Shown piece after piece: positions 7,732 to 15,571 of a DNA stretch of 45,628 nucleotides. Numbering within the stretch: the first letter of the stretch is position 1; each line of letters opens with the position of its first letter. The translations under genes and the position numbers were made by a program. The notes below the pieces were generated by a model. That model made no database searches. It saw only the letters and a program-made list of their open reading frames with translations, and was not told the origin of the DNA. The DNA is from Bacilli bacterium (lineage in GTDB: Bacteria > Bacillota_I > Bacilli_A > RFN20 > CAG-826). The stretch covers positions 1-45,628 of the forward strand of contig JAILRR010000056.1 in NCBI GenBank assembly GCA_024698065.1. The letters are read 5' to 3'.

Positions 7732-7911
7732 TTAGAGGGACACTACTGCATTCGGATTTGCATACTTGACGCTGCCATTTACTTCGACCGTGATGTTCTT
7801 GTTGACGGCTTCAGCACTGGCGGCGAAGGCTGGAATTAAGATTCCAAGAATCGTCCCAAAAGCGGCCAAAACAAGGATCATTCCGAGAAGCTGTCCTTTG
7901 AGTTCCGACAT
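7732..7911 (-). CDS. Small pilin-like (Flp-like) protein
   Basis: A 59-residue open reading frame with an excellent ribosome site (AAAGGAGG, then seven bases, then ATG at 7911). The protein begins MSELKGQLLGMILVLAAFG: a short charged leader, then a hydrophobic helix of about 20 residues (8-30), then a short polar tail. This layout resembles class III prepilins such as Flp, where a peptidase cuts after a Gly (here possibly Gly6) before the helix. The conserved Glu at +5 of classical pilins is not evident. It is the last gene of the Tad-like operon, which supports a role as the pilus subunit. It was recognised from reading the gap between genes, not from homology search. Confidence 0.75.
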   Translation of the reverse strand: MSELKGQLLGMILVLAAFGTILGILIPAFAASAEAVNKNITVEVNGSVKYANPNAVVSL

Positions 7912-7927
7912 AAATCCACCTCCTTTC

Positions 7928-8269
7928 TTATTCTAGGTAACCGACCATAACGCCTCTCATAACCTCGAGGCTCATCACCTCTTTTGAGATTATGATTGGC
8001 TCGTATTTGCGGGCGATGACGAATTCAAAGATGTCACCTATGACTGCGTATTCCTTACTGACCGGGTAAATGTAAGCCTGAGCTCTGTCAAAGACGTACC
8101 TTTTGGTTTTTTCGCTGATTCCGCCTTCTAGGGAAATAAGATGCCCCGCTGTCACGGAAACCGTGTCTAAAATGCTATAGATTTGCTGAATGACGGTAAG
8201 ATCCCCAACATAGGCCATGACCTGGACCGAGAAAAATAAAGACAAAAGAAAACCTAAACTAGATCCCAT
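7928..8269 (-). CDS. Unknown small protein of the pilus operon (TadE-like candidate)
   Basis: A 113-residue protein. The ATG at 8269 is preferred over a TTG six bases further upstream; it lies inside the end of the tadC-like gene, an 11-base overlap that implies translational coupling. It starts with MGSSLGFLLSLFFSVQVMAY, a hydrophobic N-terminal helix after a very short leader, followed by about 90 polar residues with no cysteine. A single N-terminal helix plus a soluble domain is the plan of minor pilins such as TadE, but there is no sequence motif I can name. Position between tadC and the pilin-like gene supports a minor-subunit role. Confidence 0.7.
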   Translation of the reverse strand: MGSSLGFLLSLFFSVQVMAYVGDLTVIQQIYSILDTVSVTAGHLISLEGGISEKTKRYVFDRAQAYIYPVSKEYAVIGDIFEFVIARKYEPIIISKEVMSLEVMRGVMVGYLE

Positions 8270-8948
8270 ATGCAAGATTCCCCATGATTACGACGATTGC
8301 GACGACGATTAAGCCCATCGTCAAGGCACTGTCAGCTAGCGGCAAGAAATTGTTGTTATTGAGTGTGCTTTCGAATTTGCTGATTTGGTATTTCCTCTTT
8401 TCGGCCGCAACGGAAGAGAAGACGCTTTCGAATTGCTGAATGTATGTTGATGAACCCCCTTCATTCCCCATTTTGTAGATGCTGATCATGACTTGCCTGA
8501 TCTCAAGACTACGGAAATTAGTTGAAAACGTGAGATATGGCTTAACGCTCTTGTCGGCATCGATGTCCTTTAGTAGAGTCGTCAAAAGATCGCTCATCGC
8601 CGGGGATGAATAACGGACACAGTCCTCGAGGGCGTTATAAACCGGCCTTCCATTCGTAACGAAAATCTTGAAATAAGAGAAAACGTGAACAAATTCTTTC
8701 TCAAGTTCTTCGACCCTCATCTTCTTCACCCTAGAAGCTTTTCCTAGGAGGAAGAAATCGGAGACCGCAATCAGGAGGATTATGGATAACGGGGCGATTA
8801 ATGCTTCGCTCATCCTATAGGCGAAAAAAGCCATGACGAGGAGAGAGATATTCGTCATCACTATGAAGGCGATTTCCTTCTTTGGATTCAATCCCGATTC
8901 TTTTAAAGCTACGGACCAGGATTTCTTCACTTTCTTGTTCTTTTTCAT
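8259..8948 (-). CDS. tadC: TadC-like pilus platform protein (T2SSF family)
   Basis: A 229-residue membrane protein of the type II secretion F fold used as the inner-membrane platform of Tad pili. It has two hydrophobic segments near the N-terminus (about 26-65), a long cytoplasmic region with NGRPVYNALEDCV and KMGNEGGSSTYIQQFESVFSS, the usual T2SSF helical hairpin, and a C-terminal membrane helix (GLIVVAIVVIMGNLAYG). It follows the TadB-like gene after one base and overlaps the next gene, so this is part of a tight operon. In Tad systems TadB and TadC form a heteromeric platform below the pilus, powered by TadA. Confidence 0.82.
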   Translation of the reverse strand: MKKNKKVKKSWSVALKESGLNPKKEIAFIVMTNISLLVMAFFAYRMSEALIAPLSIILLIAVSDFFLLGKASRVKKMRVEELEKEFVHVFSYFKIFVTNGRPVYNALEDCVRYSSPAMSDLLTTLLKDIDADKSVKPYLTFSTNFRSLEIRQVMISIYKMGNEGGSSTYIQQFESVFSSVAAEKRKYQISKFESTLNNNNFLPLADSALTMGLIVVAIVVIMGNLAYGI

Positions 8949-8949
8949 G

Positions 8950-9648
8950 TCATTTCCTTTCTAGACTTATCTTCTCGCCTGTATATGCCCTTGCGTAAAC
9001 GTAGAAGGACACGATGGCGATCAAGAAATAGGCGATTGAGGTGAGGAGGTATGGGATGTTCTTCGTCAAAGAGTCGTAGAAGTTAGATAGGCCAAAGCGC
9101 AAGAAGACGAGAACAATCGTACTAAGAAACCACAAGGAGCCATACTGCACGAGCGATTTCTTTCTGATGGTTTCAAGGGAGTTATGTTTCTCTTCATTTG
9201 AAGTTACCTCGTTAAGCAATTGCGAGGACATCTCAAGAAGGTCGCCCCCTTCTTCCAAATAGGCTTTAACGATTGATAAGAAGACTGGGTAAATATCATC
9301 CTCGAAATACCTTAACAGGTATTCGATTTTTTCCATGCTCGTCAGCGCGCTTATCGAATCAAGGACCTCTTTTTCTTCTCCTTTTGCGTCGATGGTGGCA
9401 TCTTCAAAGGCTTGATCAATGGACGACGTGATGGAAAGCGAGATGATGAAATGGTTGATGAAGTTAAATACTTCATGACGTTTCCTCCTTTTATCGAGAT
9501 ATCTTTTAACAAGTGGTTTTATGAAGAGGATCGAAATAGCGAAGTAGATAAGGAAAACAGATCCTCCGATCAAAAGGTTGCTTGTCGTCACGTAGGCGAC
9601 GATGGCGAAATACAAAGAAGGCACAAACAAGAATAAAAAGCCTTTCAT
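8950..9648 (-). CDS. tadB: TadB-like pilus platform protein (T2SSF family)
   Basis: A 232-residue membrane protein. Two N-terminal helices (residues about 3-45) are followed by a basic loop KRYLDKRRKRHEVF, a cytoplasmic T2SSF domain containing SIVKAYLEEGGDLLEMSSQL, and two C-terminal helices. Its order after the TadA-type ATPase and before a second T2SSF protein is the standard tadA-tadB-tadC order. It overlaps the ATPase gene by four bases (ATGA). The role is a membrane platform for assembly of the pilus; B/C naming is by position, since the two proteins are paralogous. Confidence 0.82.
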   Translation of the reverse strand: MKGFLFLFVPSLYFAIVAYVTTSNLLIGGSVFLIYFAISILFIKPLVKRYLDKRRKRHEVFNFINHFIISLSITSSIDQAFEDATIDAKGEEKEVLDSISALTSMEKIEYLLRYFEDDIYPVFLSIVKAYLEEGGDLLEMSSQLLNEVTSNEEKHNSLETIRKKSLVQYGSLWFLSTIVLVFLRFGLSNFYDSLTKNIPYLLTSIAYFLIAIVSFYVYARAYTGEKISLERK

Positions 9649-10607
9649 GATTCCTTCCCCCTTTCATAAATGACAGACATCTTTTTGCTCGTTTCGTCTA
9701 GATGCCCGATTGCTTTGACATATCGCTTGATCGAACCGTTTTTTGCTATCTCTTTTTCGACATAAACGTAATAACGGAGATGCCTTGAAATATCTCCCAT
9801 AAGCTCATCTTTGAAGAGCCTTTTGTTGCCAGTCATAGCAAGTCTAGCGACACGGTCAGGCATCGCGTTCAGGTTCTCGGCATGAACGGTCGTGATAATG
9901 GGGTGGCCACTCATGGCACTGACGAGAGCGTCGAGCATCTCTTCGCCTCGAGCTTCCGCAATGACGATGTAATCCGGATCGTTCCTCAAAGCGTTTTTGA
10001 TGAGGTCTGAAAAGGACGCTCCTTTGCCTTGCTCGCTCACGAGCCACGTCGTCAGATCGATGTTTTCGTTTTCGACCATATCAAGCTCTTCGACGTCATC
10101 AATAACGATGACCCTTGTGCACGGAGCCATGTTTTGAAGAAGCCATTTCTGGAGTTCTGTTTTGCCGCTAGAGACCTTTCCTCCGATGATAATCGATTCT
10201 CCTTTTTTGATTAATTGATTGAGGATTTGCAGCGATTTTTTGTCAAAGAAGGAAGATTTGCTGGTGATTTTGCAATCGCTGCTTTCTAAACGCAAAGAGA
10301 AAGTGAAGGCCTTCTCATTCTTTCTTCTCGCTAATGACGAATTGACTGCGTTCATGCGGTATCTCCCAAAGCTGATATTGAGAATCGGGGATTGAACGCT
10401 GAACTGATGCTCAGTGAGATTTGCCAATTGTCTAAGGAAAGACGAGACATCTTCCTTCTTCGCTTCTATGCCCGCTCTTTGCCTTCCTTTCTCATTGGAT
10501 ACATAGAAGAGATCCTTCCCGTTATAGGAGATGTCAGTTACCCCTTCTATGTTGAGTAAAGGCGAAAGGAAAGAACTCTCCAAAAAGGTTACTGGATTGC
10601 CACTCAT
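9645..10607 (-). CDS. tadA: TadA/CpaF-type pilus assembly ATPase
   Basis: A 320-residue secretion ATPase of the CpaF/TadA branch. The Walker A loop GGKVSSGKTE is at 142-151, an Asp box VIVIDDVEELD at 167-176, the Walker B region YIVIAEARGEE at 213-223, and the His box ITTVHAEN at 238-245, in the order typical of GspE/VirB11 proteins. The N-terminal domain is short (about 120 residues) and there is no receiver or FHA domain. It is expected to be a cytoplasmic hexamer that drives pilus subunits through the TadB/TadC platform. It lies in an overlapping operon with its platform genes downstream and three unknown genes upstream. Confidence 0.93.
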   Translation of the reverse strand: MSGNPVTFLESSFLSPLLNIEGVTDISYNGKDLFYVSNEKGRQRAGIEAKKEDVSSFLRQLANLTEHQFSVQSPILNISFGRYRMNAVNSSLARRKNEKAFTFSLRLESSDCKITSKSSFFDKKSLQILNQLIKKGESIIIGGKVSSGKTELQKWLLQNMAPCTRVIVIDDVEELDMVENENIDLTTWLVSEQGKGASFSDLIKNALRNDPDYIVIAEARGEEMLDALVSAMSGHPIITTVHAENLNAMPDRVARLAMTGNKRLFKDELMGDISRHLRYYVYVEKEIAKNGSIKRYVKAIGHLDETSKKMSVIYERGKES

Positions 10608-10987
10608 ATAGCTTTGCCCTCCCTAATCTCAAATGCCTTGCAGTCTTGATATCTGAAGGTTTTGTTGAACCGGCAATCCAAAGTGACCACCGCCTTAGAC
10701 TCGGGACCACTCTTCTTGCCTTTGTAATCAAAGAATTCGAGATTGACTTCCCATTCGTCAACTCGGTATCTCATAAAGCTTTCAGTAAAGTATTTCCTGG
10801 CGATGTAATAAAAGAGTTTCGGTTCAAAATGAGGCGGACCACCATAGATATCCATCACCACCGCATTCTGGGCAAAGGTGAAGTCAAAAGCGGTGAATGT
10901 GTTGATGATTCCATTGCATGTATACGAATACGAATAGACAGATAACGAAAGGACGAACACCGCGGCAAAAAGAAGAAAATTAAGCAT
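10604..10987 (-). CDS. Unknown pilus-operon protein with N-terminal membrane helix
   Basis: A 127-residue protein with an N-terminal hydrophobic helix (residues 3-22, with Ser/Tyr-rich end SVYSYSYTC) and a predicted extracellular remainder. There are three cysteines (positions about 24, 104 and 116). The N-terminal helix directly at the start without a positively charged signal region resembles minor pilins. It overlaps both its neighbours (four bases with tadA, eight bases with the 378-residue protein), so its expression is tied to the pilus. No family is recognised. A minor pilin or assembly factor is the simplest reading. Confidence 0.72.
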   Translation of the reverse strand: MLNFLLFAAVFVLSLSVYSYSYTCNGIINTFTAFDFTFAQNAVVMDIYGGPPHFEPKLFYYIARKYFTESFMRYRVDEWEVNLEFFDYKGKKSGPESKAVVTLDCRFNKTFRYQDCKAFEIREGKAI

Positions 10988-12116
10988 CCACTTTTACCTC
11001 CGTGACATAGTAACGGCTATTGATCTTTGACCCAATTTCATTCGAATAACGGAGGGCCGTGAATGAATACTTCAGCATATCTGTATTCATGACGCCGATG
11101 CCCTCTAGGATGATTTGGCAGTCGTAAAATCTCGCCTTTGTACCTTTTACGGGCGGCATGATAACGCTCGTACTGTATGTATAGCCTTGGGTTTCAGGAT
11201 GATAATCATTTGTCTGGTAACGCCCATCCAATTTCGTATAGAGGAACTTTTTGGAACGAAGATATGATTCTTTTCCCTTTGGGACAAGCTCCAAAGGAAC
11301 TCCGATGTACGGCCTTTTGAGCTCATCGACTTTCCTTGTTCCAATATGGAAATCATCAAGGTAGTTATAGAAACGGAGCTCGCCCTTCTTCATTGTCAGA
11401 GGGCTCCATGAATGATCGAATTCTTCAAAGAAGAAATGCATGTCCTCAAGAGGCAAAAACCCTTGCGAATCTAGCACATATTCGTCCTCAAGCCCTTTGA
11501 AATTGATGCAGGTGTAACTTGTGGTCCCCAAAAGCAATTTGCCCCAGTAACGCCCCGCGAAAGCCTTTGGGTTCGTAAAAGAATGATGCACATCAGTGAT
11601 GCAATTTGGAGAGAGGTAACCATATTCGACTTTGACCGTATAAGACTCGACCGTTTCCGGCGCGACCAGAACCCTTATGTCTATAGTAAGGTGTTGTTCA
11701 ATATCCCCTACTTCTAACTGTGAATAAGGGACTTCGATATTGAAATCGATCGTCTGGCCTTTCCTATATGATTGGAAGTCAAAACGGCTATCGATCCAAT
11801 CTATCTCCGGTCGGGCGTTGTGGTATAAAAGAGACGTTCGCTTACCGTTTTCATCGGTGTAGGTGTGATCCACTTCGACACAGAATGCGACGTCCGCATC
11901 TTTGAGCATGTGCATGTGAAGCGTCGTTCTGCGGTCTTGTTGGTCGTTAGGCAACCACACGAAATCATCGAGATAGCATGTTTCGGTTATTGTGTCGAAG
12001 CAGTAGTATTTGAAATCCCACGCCGATGTCAATAAAGGTGTTAAAAGACCAAGAGTCAGCAAAAGGGTTTTTATCTTTAACCCATGAGGTAGGCGAATTT
12101 TGTTTTTAGTTTCCAC
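10980..12116 (-). CDS. Unknown exported protein of the pilus operon
   Basis: A 378-residue protein beginning at GTG 12116, supported by AAGGAGG eight bases upstream. After about 14 polar residues there is a hydrophobic stretch (KTLLLTLGLLTPLLTSAW, about 16-33) that can act as a signal peptide or anchor; the rest is soluble, rich in Tyr, Asp and Thr, with beta-like alternation and several cysteines early (C38, C46 region). I recognise no domain. It begins inside the preceding gene with a 40-base overlap, which is unusually long. Its size and exported character fit a surface adhesin or tip protein displayed with the pilus; this is inference from context. Confidence 0.75.
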   Translation of the reverse strand: METKNKIRLPHGLKIKTLLLTLGLLTPLLTSAWDFKYYCFDTITETCYLDDFVWLPNDQQDRRTTLHMHMLKDADVAFCVEVDHTYTDENGKRTSLLYHNARPEIDWIDSRFDFQSYRKGQTIDFNIEVPYSQLEVGDIEQHLTIDIRVLVAPETVESYTVKVEYGYLSPNCITDVHHSFTNPKAFAGRYWGKLLLGTTSYTCINFKGLEDEYVLDSQGFLPLEDMHFFFEEFDHSWSPLTMKKGELRFYNYLDDFHIGTRKVDELKRPYIGVPLELVPKGKESYLRSKKFLYTKLDGRYQTNDYHPETQGYTYSTSVIMPPVKGTKARFYDCQIILEGIGVMNTDMLKYSFTALRYSNEIGSKINSRYYVTEVKVDA

Positions 12117-12430
12117 TGCAACTTCCTCCTTTCTTGCTCATAGAATTCTTTGTTCCCATAACGCATCCACCAGAAACGGTAGTTCTTCCCTCTCTCAAGA
12201 TAGTCGTTCACGAATATAAGTCCCTGAACGAATGTCAGTTTCTTGAAAAACTCATTCGCCTTAAGGAGAAAAGAGGCCTCTTTACGAGGCATGCGGAACC
12301 TTAGGTAAGAGGTATTGAGATCATACACATGCGTGTTTGATGGAAGTCCGCTTTGGGAGAGCGAGAATGAATATTCCTTGGTGATCATTTCCTCTTCGGT
12401 TTTGCTTAATCGGCATCTGTCTTCTTTCAT
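12077..12430 (-). CDS. Unknown protein, first gene of the pilus operon
   Basis: A 117-residue protein. ATG at 12430 is chosen because GAGGG lies eight bases upstream; an in-frame GTG at 12445 lacks a better site. The sequence has no signal peptide; it is rich in basic and aromatic residues (YRFWWMRYGNKEFYEQERRKLQWK) with a possible hydrophobic helix LLKANEFFKKLTFVQGLIFVNDYL around 58-81. The last 40 bases overlap the start of the next gene. No family is recognised. As first gene of the operon it may be regulatory or a small accessory component. Confidence 0.6.
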   Translation of the reverse strand: MKEDRCRLSKTEEEMITKEYSFSLSQSGLPSNTHVYDLNTSYLRFRMPRKEASFLLKANEFFKKLTFVQGLIFVNDYLERGKNYRFWWMRYGNKEFYEQERRKLQWKLKTKFAYLMG

Positions 12431-12501
12431 GTTCTTAGCCCTCACTTATCTAATAGTTGGGAAATGGGACTTTTTTCACAAATTCAGAGAAATCCGTGTT
12501 T

Positions 12502-12564
12502 TTCATCTTTGATGAACTTTTTCAGGAAATTGCAACCTGCAAACGGCCGAAAGTAGTTTATAAT
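12502..12564 (+). promoter_or_regulatory. Promoter region of gmk, possibly leaderless
   Basis: A perfect -10 box TATAAT lies at 12559-12564, with CTGCAA (12537-12542) as a weak -35 at 16 bases. The ATG at 12571 begins seven bases after the -10, about where transcription should start. An inverted repeat TTCATC-TTT-GATGAA at 12502-12516 sits upstream, between the divergent pilus operon and gmk. Confidence 0.5.
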
Positions 12565-12570
12565 ATGTCC

Positions 12571-13134
12571 ATGATTATCATCGTCGGACCAAGTGCGAGC
12601 GGCAAAACCGAAGTCGCGAAAATCCTCAAAAAGGACTACGACATAAAAAAGGCGGTAACGCACACGACAAGACAGCCACGCCAAGGAGAAAGAAACGGCG
12701 TGGATTATTATTTCGTGAATGAGGAGACATTTGATCTCCTAAAGAAAAGCGATGCCTTCGTTGAGACCACCACTTACGACGATCACCACTATGGCTGTTC
12801 TAAGGCTCAGGTGAGTGAGAATAAATGCGCCATTCTCGATCCTAATGGTTTGAAGACATTCAAGAAGCTTAAGAATGACCTCATCGTCTCTTTCCAGCTT
12901 ATGGCTGCTCCAAAAACAAGAGAGACCAGGATGCGTCTTCGCGGAGACAAAGAGGGCGATATCTATATGCGAATCATGAAAGATCAATATGCCTTCTCCT
13001 CCAAAAAGCTTAGTGGCTATGTCGATTACAAAATAAAGACAGACAAAAAAACTCCCCAGCAGGTAGCAGAGGAGATATATGATCTCTATCTTGAGGCCCT
13101 ACGAAACAGAGGCCTCAAGCCCATCAGCAAATAG
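12571..13134 (+). CDS. gmk: Guanylate kinase
   Basis: A 187-residue kinase that phosphorylates GMP (and dGMP) to GDP with ATP. The P-loop GPSASGKT is at 6-13, and the GMP-binding signature TTRQPRQGERNGVDYYFV at about 34-51 is almost canonical. ETTTYDDHHYGCS corresponds to the conserved E..YGT region, and MRLRGD to the lid arginines. The start is ATG 12571 (or 12565, two codons earlier); no ribosome site is visible and a -10 box is immediately upstream, so the mRNA may be leaderless. The gene is divergent from the pilus operon and convergent with a CNNM gene, one base apart, with no terminator between them. A specialised paralogue cannot be excluded. Confidence 0.88.
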   Translation: MIIIVGPSASGKTEVAKILKKDYDIKKAVTHTTRQPRQGERNGVDYYFVNEETFDLLKKSDAFVETTTYDDHHYGCSKAQVSENKCAILDPNGLKTFKKLKNDLIVSFQLMAAPKTRETRMRLRGDKEGDIYMRIMKDQYAFSSKKLSGYVDYKIKTDKKTPQQVAEEIYDLYLEALRNRGLKPISK

Positions 13135-13135
13135 A

Positions 13136-14428
13136 TTACTCGTCAGTGATGACGGGTTTCTTTTTATTCCAGCGAACAAGCGCCTCGGTGACGGTGTATT
13201 CTTTGCATTTGGTGACAGTGAGCTTAATAGGTCCGTTGCTCACGACATCCCCTACTTCCGCGAATCTACCAAGTTTGTCGACAACCCAGCCTGAAACGGT
13301 TGAGTAATCGTCTTCGAGAAGCTTATCTGGATCAAGGCCAAAGTAGTTATAGAAATCATCGATGTTGGTATCGCCTTTGACGATGAAAGTGTTTCTTTTT
13401 GGACCTTTGACAATTGAGGTTGAAGGCTTATCGTTTTCATCCCACATCTCACCGACGAGTTCCTCAAGGATATCCTCAAGGGTGATGATGCCTTCGGTGC
13501 CGCCAAACTCATCCCTAACGAGAGCAATGTGATGGCGGTTTTCCTTCATGAGTTCCATGACGCTTGAAACCATCATCGTGCGGGGAACACTGACGATCGG
13601 CATAATAAGACTCTCATATGACGAGAAAGTGCCTTTGACCATCTCTCTAAGAAGGGTCTTTACTGGCAGGTAGCCAAGAATGTGGTCGAGGTCGCCTTTA
13701 TAGACGATGATGCGAGAGAAATCAAAGACGCCTCTCCTCTTCAAGAATTCCTCAAAAGATGAATCAGTGTCATATCCAAAAATCTTGACGCGTGGGGTCA
13801 TGATTTCGTAACAACTCGTCTCTTTGAAATCGAGGGATCTCAAAAGGAGCTCAGATTGGTCTTCGTCAATGAGGCCTTCATCTTCGATGGCGTTGACCAT
13901 CGCCTCGAGCTCTTCATCGCTAGCGACTTTGCTTTCCTCGCCTGCTTTCTCTAAGAACGGCGAAGAAATCCATTCAGCAAATTTGGTGCTCGGCCAAACG
14001 AATGGGAAGAAGATGGTTTTGAGGACGTTGATATATCCCGCAAAAAGCTTAGAAAGGAAGAAAGAGTGGTTTTTTGCGATGGCTTTTGGGGTTATTTCAC
14101 CAAAGAGAAGGAGGACGAAAAGAAGAGCAAGGGCCCCTATTGTCTCCGCCATGTTCTCTAAGGAAGTGCCTCTAAAAACATCCATGAACAAAAGGGCGGT
14201 CAAGGATGAAGCAAGAACATTAACGAAGTCATTGCCAAATAGGATTGTGGCAATCGTGTTGTCGTAATTCTTTGCTAAAAGAAGGGCCTTCTTGGAGACT
14301 TTTGACTTGTCTTTCTCTAGGCGTGATTGGCTGACGCAAGAATAAACCATGTCAGAGGCGCTGAAAGAGGCGCTTAGAAGAAGGCAAAGGATGATTATGG
14401 CTAAATACACGAAATCAATCGGTTTCAT
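13136..14428 (-). CDS. CNNM/HlyC-CorC family membrane protein with CBS domains
   Basis: A 430-residue protein with the full architecture of the family: DUF21/CNNM membrane domain (about 1-190, four hydrophobic segments, with GEITPKAIAKNH), a CBS pair (about 205-330, with IMTPRVKIFG and LVRDEFGGTEGIITLEDILEELVGEMWDE) and a C-terminal CorC_HlyC domain (about 345-425, with VSGWVVDKLGRFAEVGD). Members such as CorC, MpfA and YhdP take part in magnesium/cobalt efflux or homeostasis; substrate here is inferred. ATG at 14428 overlaps the upstream gene by four bases and follows AGGAGG. Upstream lies a shorter paralogue, so the two may act as a pair. Confidence 0.92.
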   Translation of the reverse strand: MKPIDFVYLAIIILCLLLSASFSASDMVYSCVSQSRLEKDKSKVSKKALLLAKNYDNTIATILFGNDFVNVLASSLTALLFMDVFRGTSLENMAETIGALALLFVLLLFGEITPKAIAKNHSFFLSKLFAGYINVLKTIFFPFVWPSTKFAEWISSPFLEKAGEESKVASDEELEAMVNAIEDEGLIDEDQSELLLRSLDFKETSCYEIMTPRVKIFGYDTDSSFEEFLKRRGVFDFSRIIVYKGDLDHILGYLPVKTLLREMVKGTFSSYESLIMPIVSVPRTMMVSSVMELMKENRHHIALVRDEFGGTEGIITLEDILEELVGEMWDENDKPSTSIVKGPKRNTFIVKGDTNIDDFYNYFGLDPDKLLEDDYSTVSGWVVDKLGRFAEVGDVVSNGPIKLTVTKCKEYTVTEALVRWNKKKPVITDE

Positions 14429-15447
14429 CTCGTGGTGCCTCCTAATGCCGCTTCTTTCTCGCCGATTGGGCCGACAAGTTCTTCAAGGACGTCCTCCATG
14501 GTGACGAGACCAACCAATCTGCCATCTTTGTAGACGAGAGCCGATTGGGTGTGGTTCGTTCTGAAGCCGTCGGTCAAATCGTCTATCTTGACGCTTGGGT
14601 CAACGATATATGGTTTCTCAATGGCTTGATTAATATCGAAGTTCTTCTTTTTGAGGTACATCGAAAGGAACTTCTTGACGATGAGGATGCCTTTGATGTC
14701 ATTTATCTCCCCTTCATATACGGGGATTCTTGAGTACTTGGTCTCACAGACAATCTTAGCGACGTCCTCATTTGTGAGCCCGCTAAGATCGATGGTGAAC
14801 ATCTTTCTTCTTGAAGTGAGGACTTCTTTGACGGCCGTATCGGAAAAATCGATTGAATTGAGGATGACATCGCTCTCATTTTCTTCAATGAGGCCTTCCT
14901 CTTCTTTTAGCTCGATCGCACTTGTGAAATCATCTTCGGTGACTTCCGGTTCCTCTTTAGCTGGGAATAGTTTCTTGGCAAGCCAAGAGATTCCGCTAAA
15001 AATCATGGCGATAGGCCAGATAAGGAAATAGAAAGCCAAAAGCGGATAAACGGTAATCGATGCGACTTTGTTAGGGATTTTCTTCCCAATCTGCTTCGGA
15101 ATCGTTTCGCCAAAGAGATAGAGGATGATTGTCATGACAACCGTAGATATAAGACCAGCGATAGATGGGTCTAAAGTCGGGAAGAGCCTTTGGGTGAAAA
15201 GAATGGTGCTGATGACGGAAATAAGAACACTTGCGGCATTGGTGCCGATTAAGACCACAACTAAAGTTGTGTCAAATCTCTCGGCAATGAAAAGAACAGC
15301 CTTCGCCGTTTTCGATCCGTGGTCTTTCTGGACCTGGAAACGATATTTGTTAAGACAAGAAAAAGCCGTCTCAGCAAGCGCAAAGTAGGCGGCTAATATT
15401 ACGGATATGATTATGAGAGCTAGGTACAGCCAACTTAGAGGGTCCAA
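14425..15447 (-). CDS. CNNM/CBS membrane protein lacking the CorC domain
   Basis: A 340-residue paralogue of the downstream gene. It has the CNNM membrane domain (about 1-185, with FGETIPKQIGKKIPNK) and a CBS pair (about 200-330, with VLTSRRKMFTIDLS and LVYKDGRLVGLVTMEDVLEELVGPIGE) but stops where the CorC_HlyC domain would begin. The start is a TTG at 15447 with AAGGAG eleven bases upstream, slightly far. It is first in a two-gene operon with its own promoter. Adjacent long and short paralogues suggest a heteromeric transporter; that is inference. Confidence 0.9.
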   Translation of the reverse strand: MDPLSWLYLALIIISVILAAYFALAETAFSCLNKYRFQVQKDHGSKTAKAVLFIAERFDTTLVVVLIGTNAASVLISVISTILFTQRLFPTLDPSIAGLISTVVMTIILYLFGETIPKQIGKKIPNKVASITVYPLLAFYFLIWPIAMIFSGISWLAKKLFPAKEEPEVTEDDFTSAIELKEEEGLIEENESDVILNSIDFSDTAVKEVLTSRRKMFTIDLSGLTNEDVAKIVCETKYSRIPVYEGEINDIKGILIVKKFLSMYLKKKNFDINQAIEKPYIVDPSVKIDDLTDGFRTNHTQSALVYKDGRLVGLVTMEDVLEELVGPIGEKEAALGGTTR

Positions 15448-15477
15448 TATATGTCGAACTCCTTATTCGACCTAGAT

Positions 15478-15506
15478 ATTCTAGCACAAAGAGGAAAAGA
15501 CTTCAA
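15478..15506 (-). promoter_or_regulatory. Promoter of the CNNM operon
   Basis: On the minus strand TTGAAG (15501-15506), a 17-base spacer and TAGAAT (15478-15483). The bases TGC directly before the -10 make it an extended -10 promoter. Confidence 0.7.
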
Positions 15507-15524
15507 AAATGCGGGCATTTTTAT

Positions 15525-15554
15525 AAAAAAGAAAGCGGGGCTTTTAACCCCGCT
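15525..15554 (-). terminator. Intrinsic terminator of the 585-residue protein gene
   Basis: AGCGGGG (plus 15534-15540) and CCCCGCT (15548-15554) form a stem, followed on the minus strand by TTTCTTTTTT. Confidence 0.9.
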
Positions 15555-15571
15555 CCATAGGAGACAATGCT

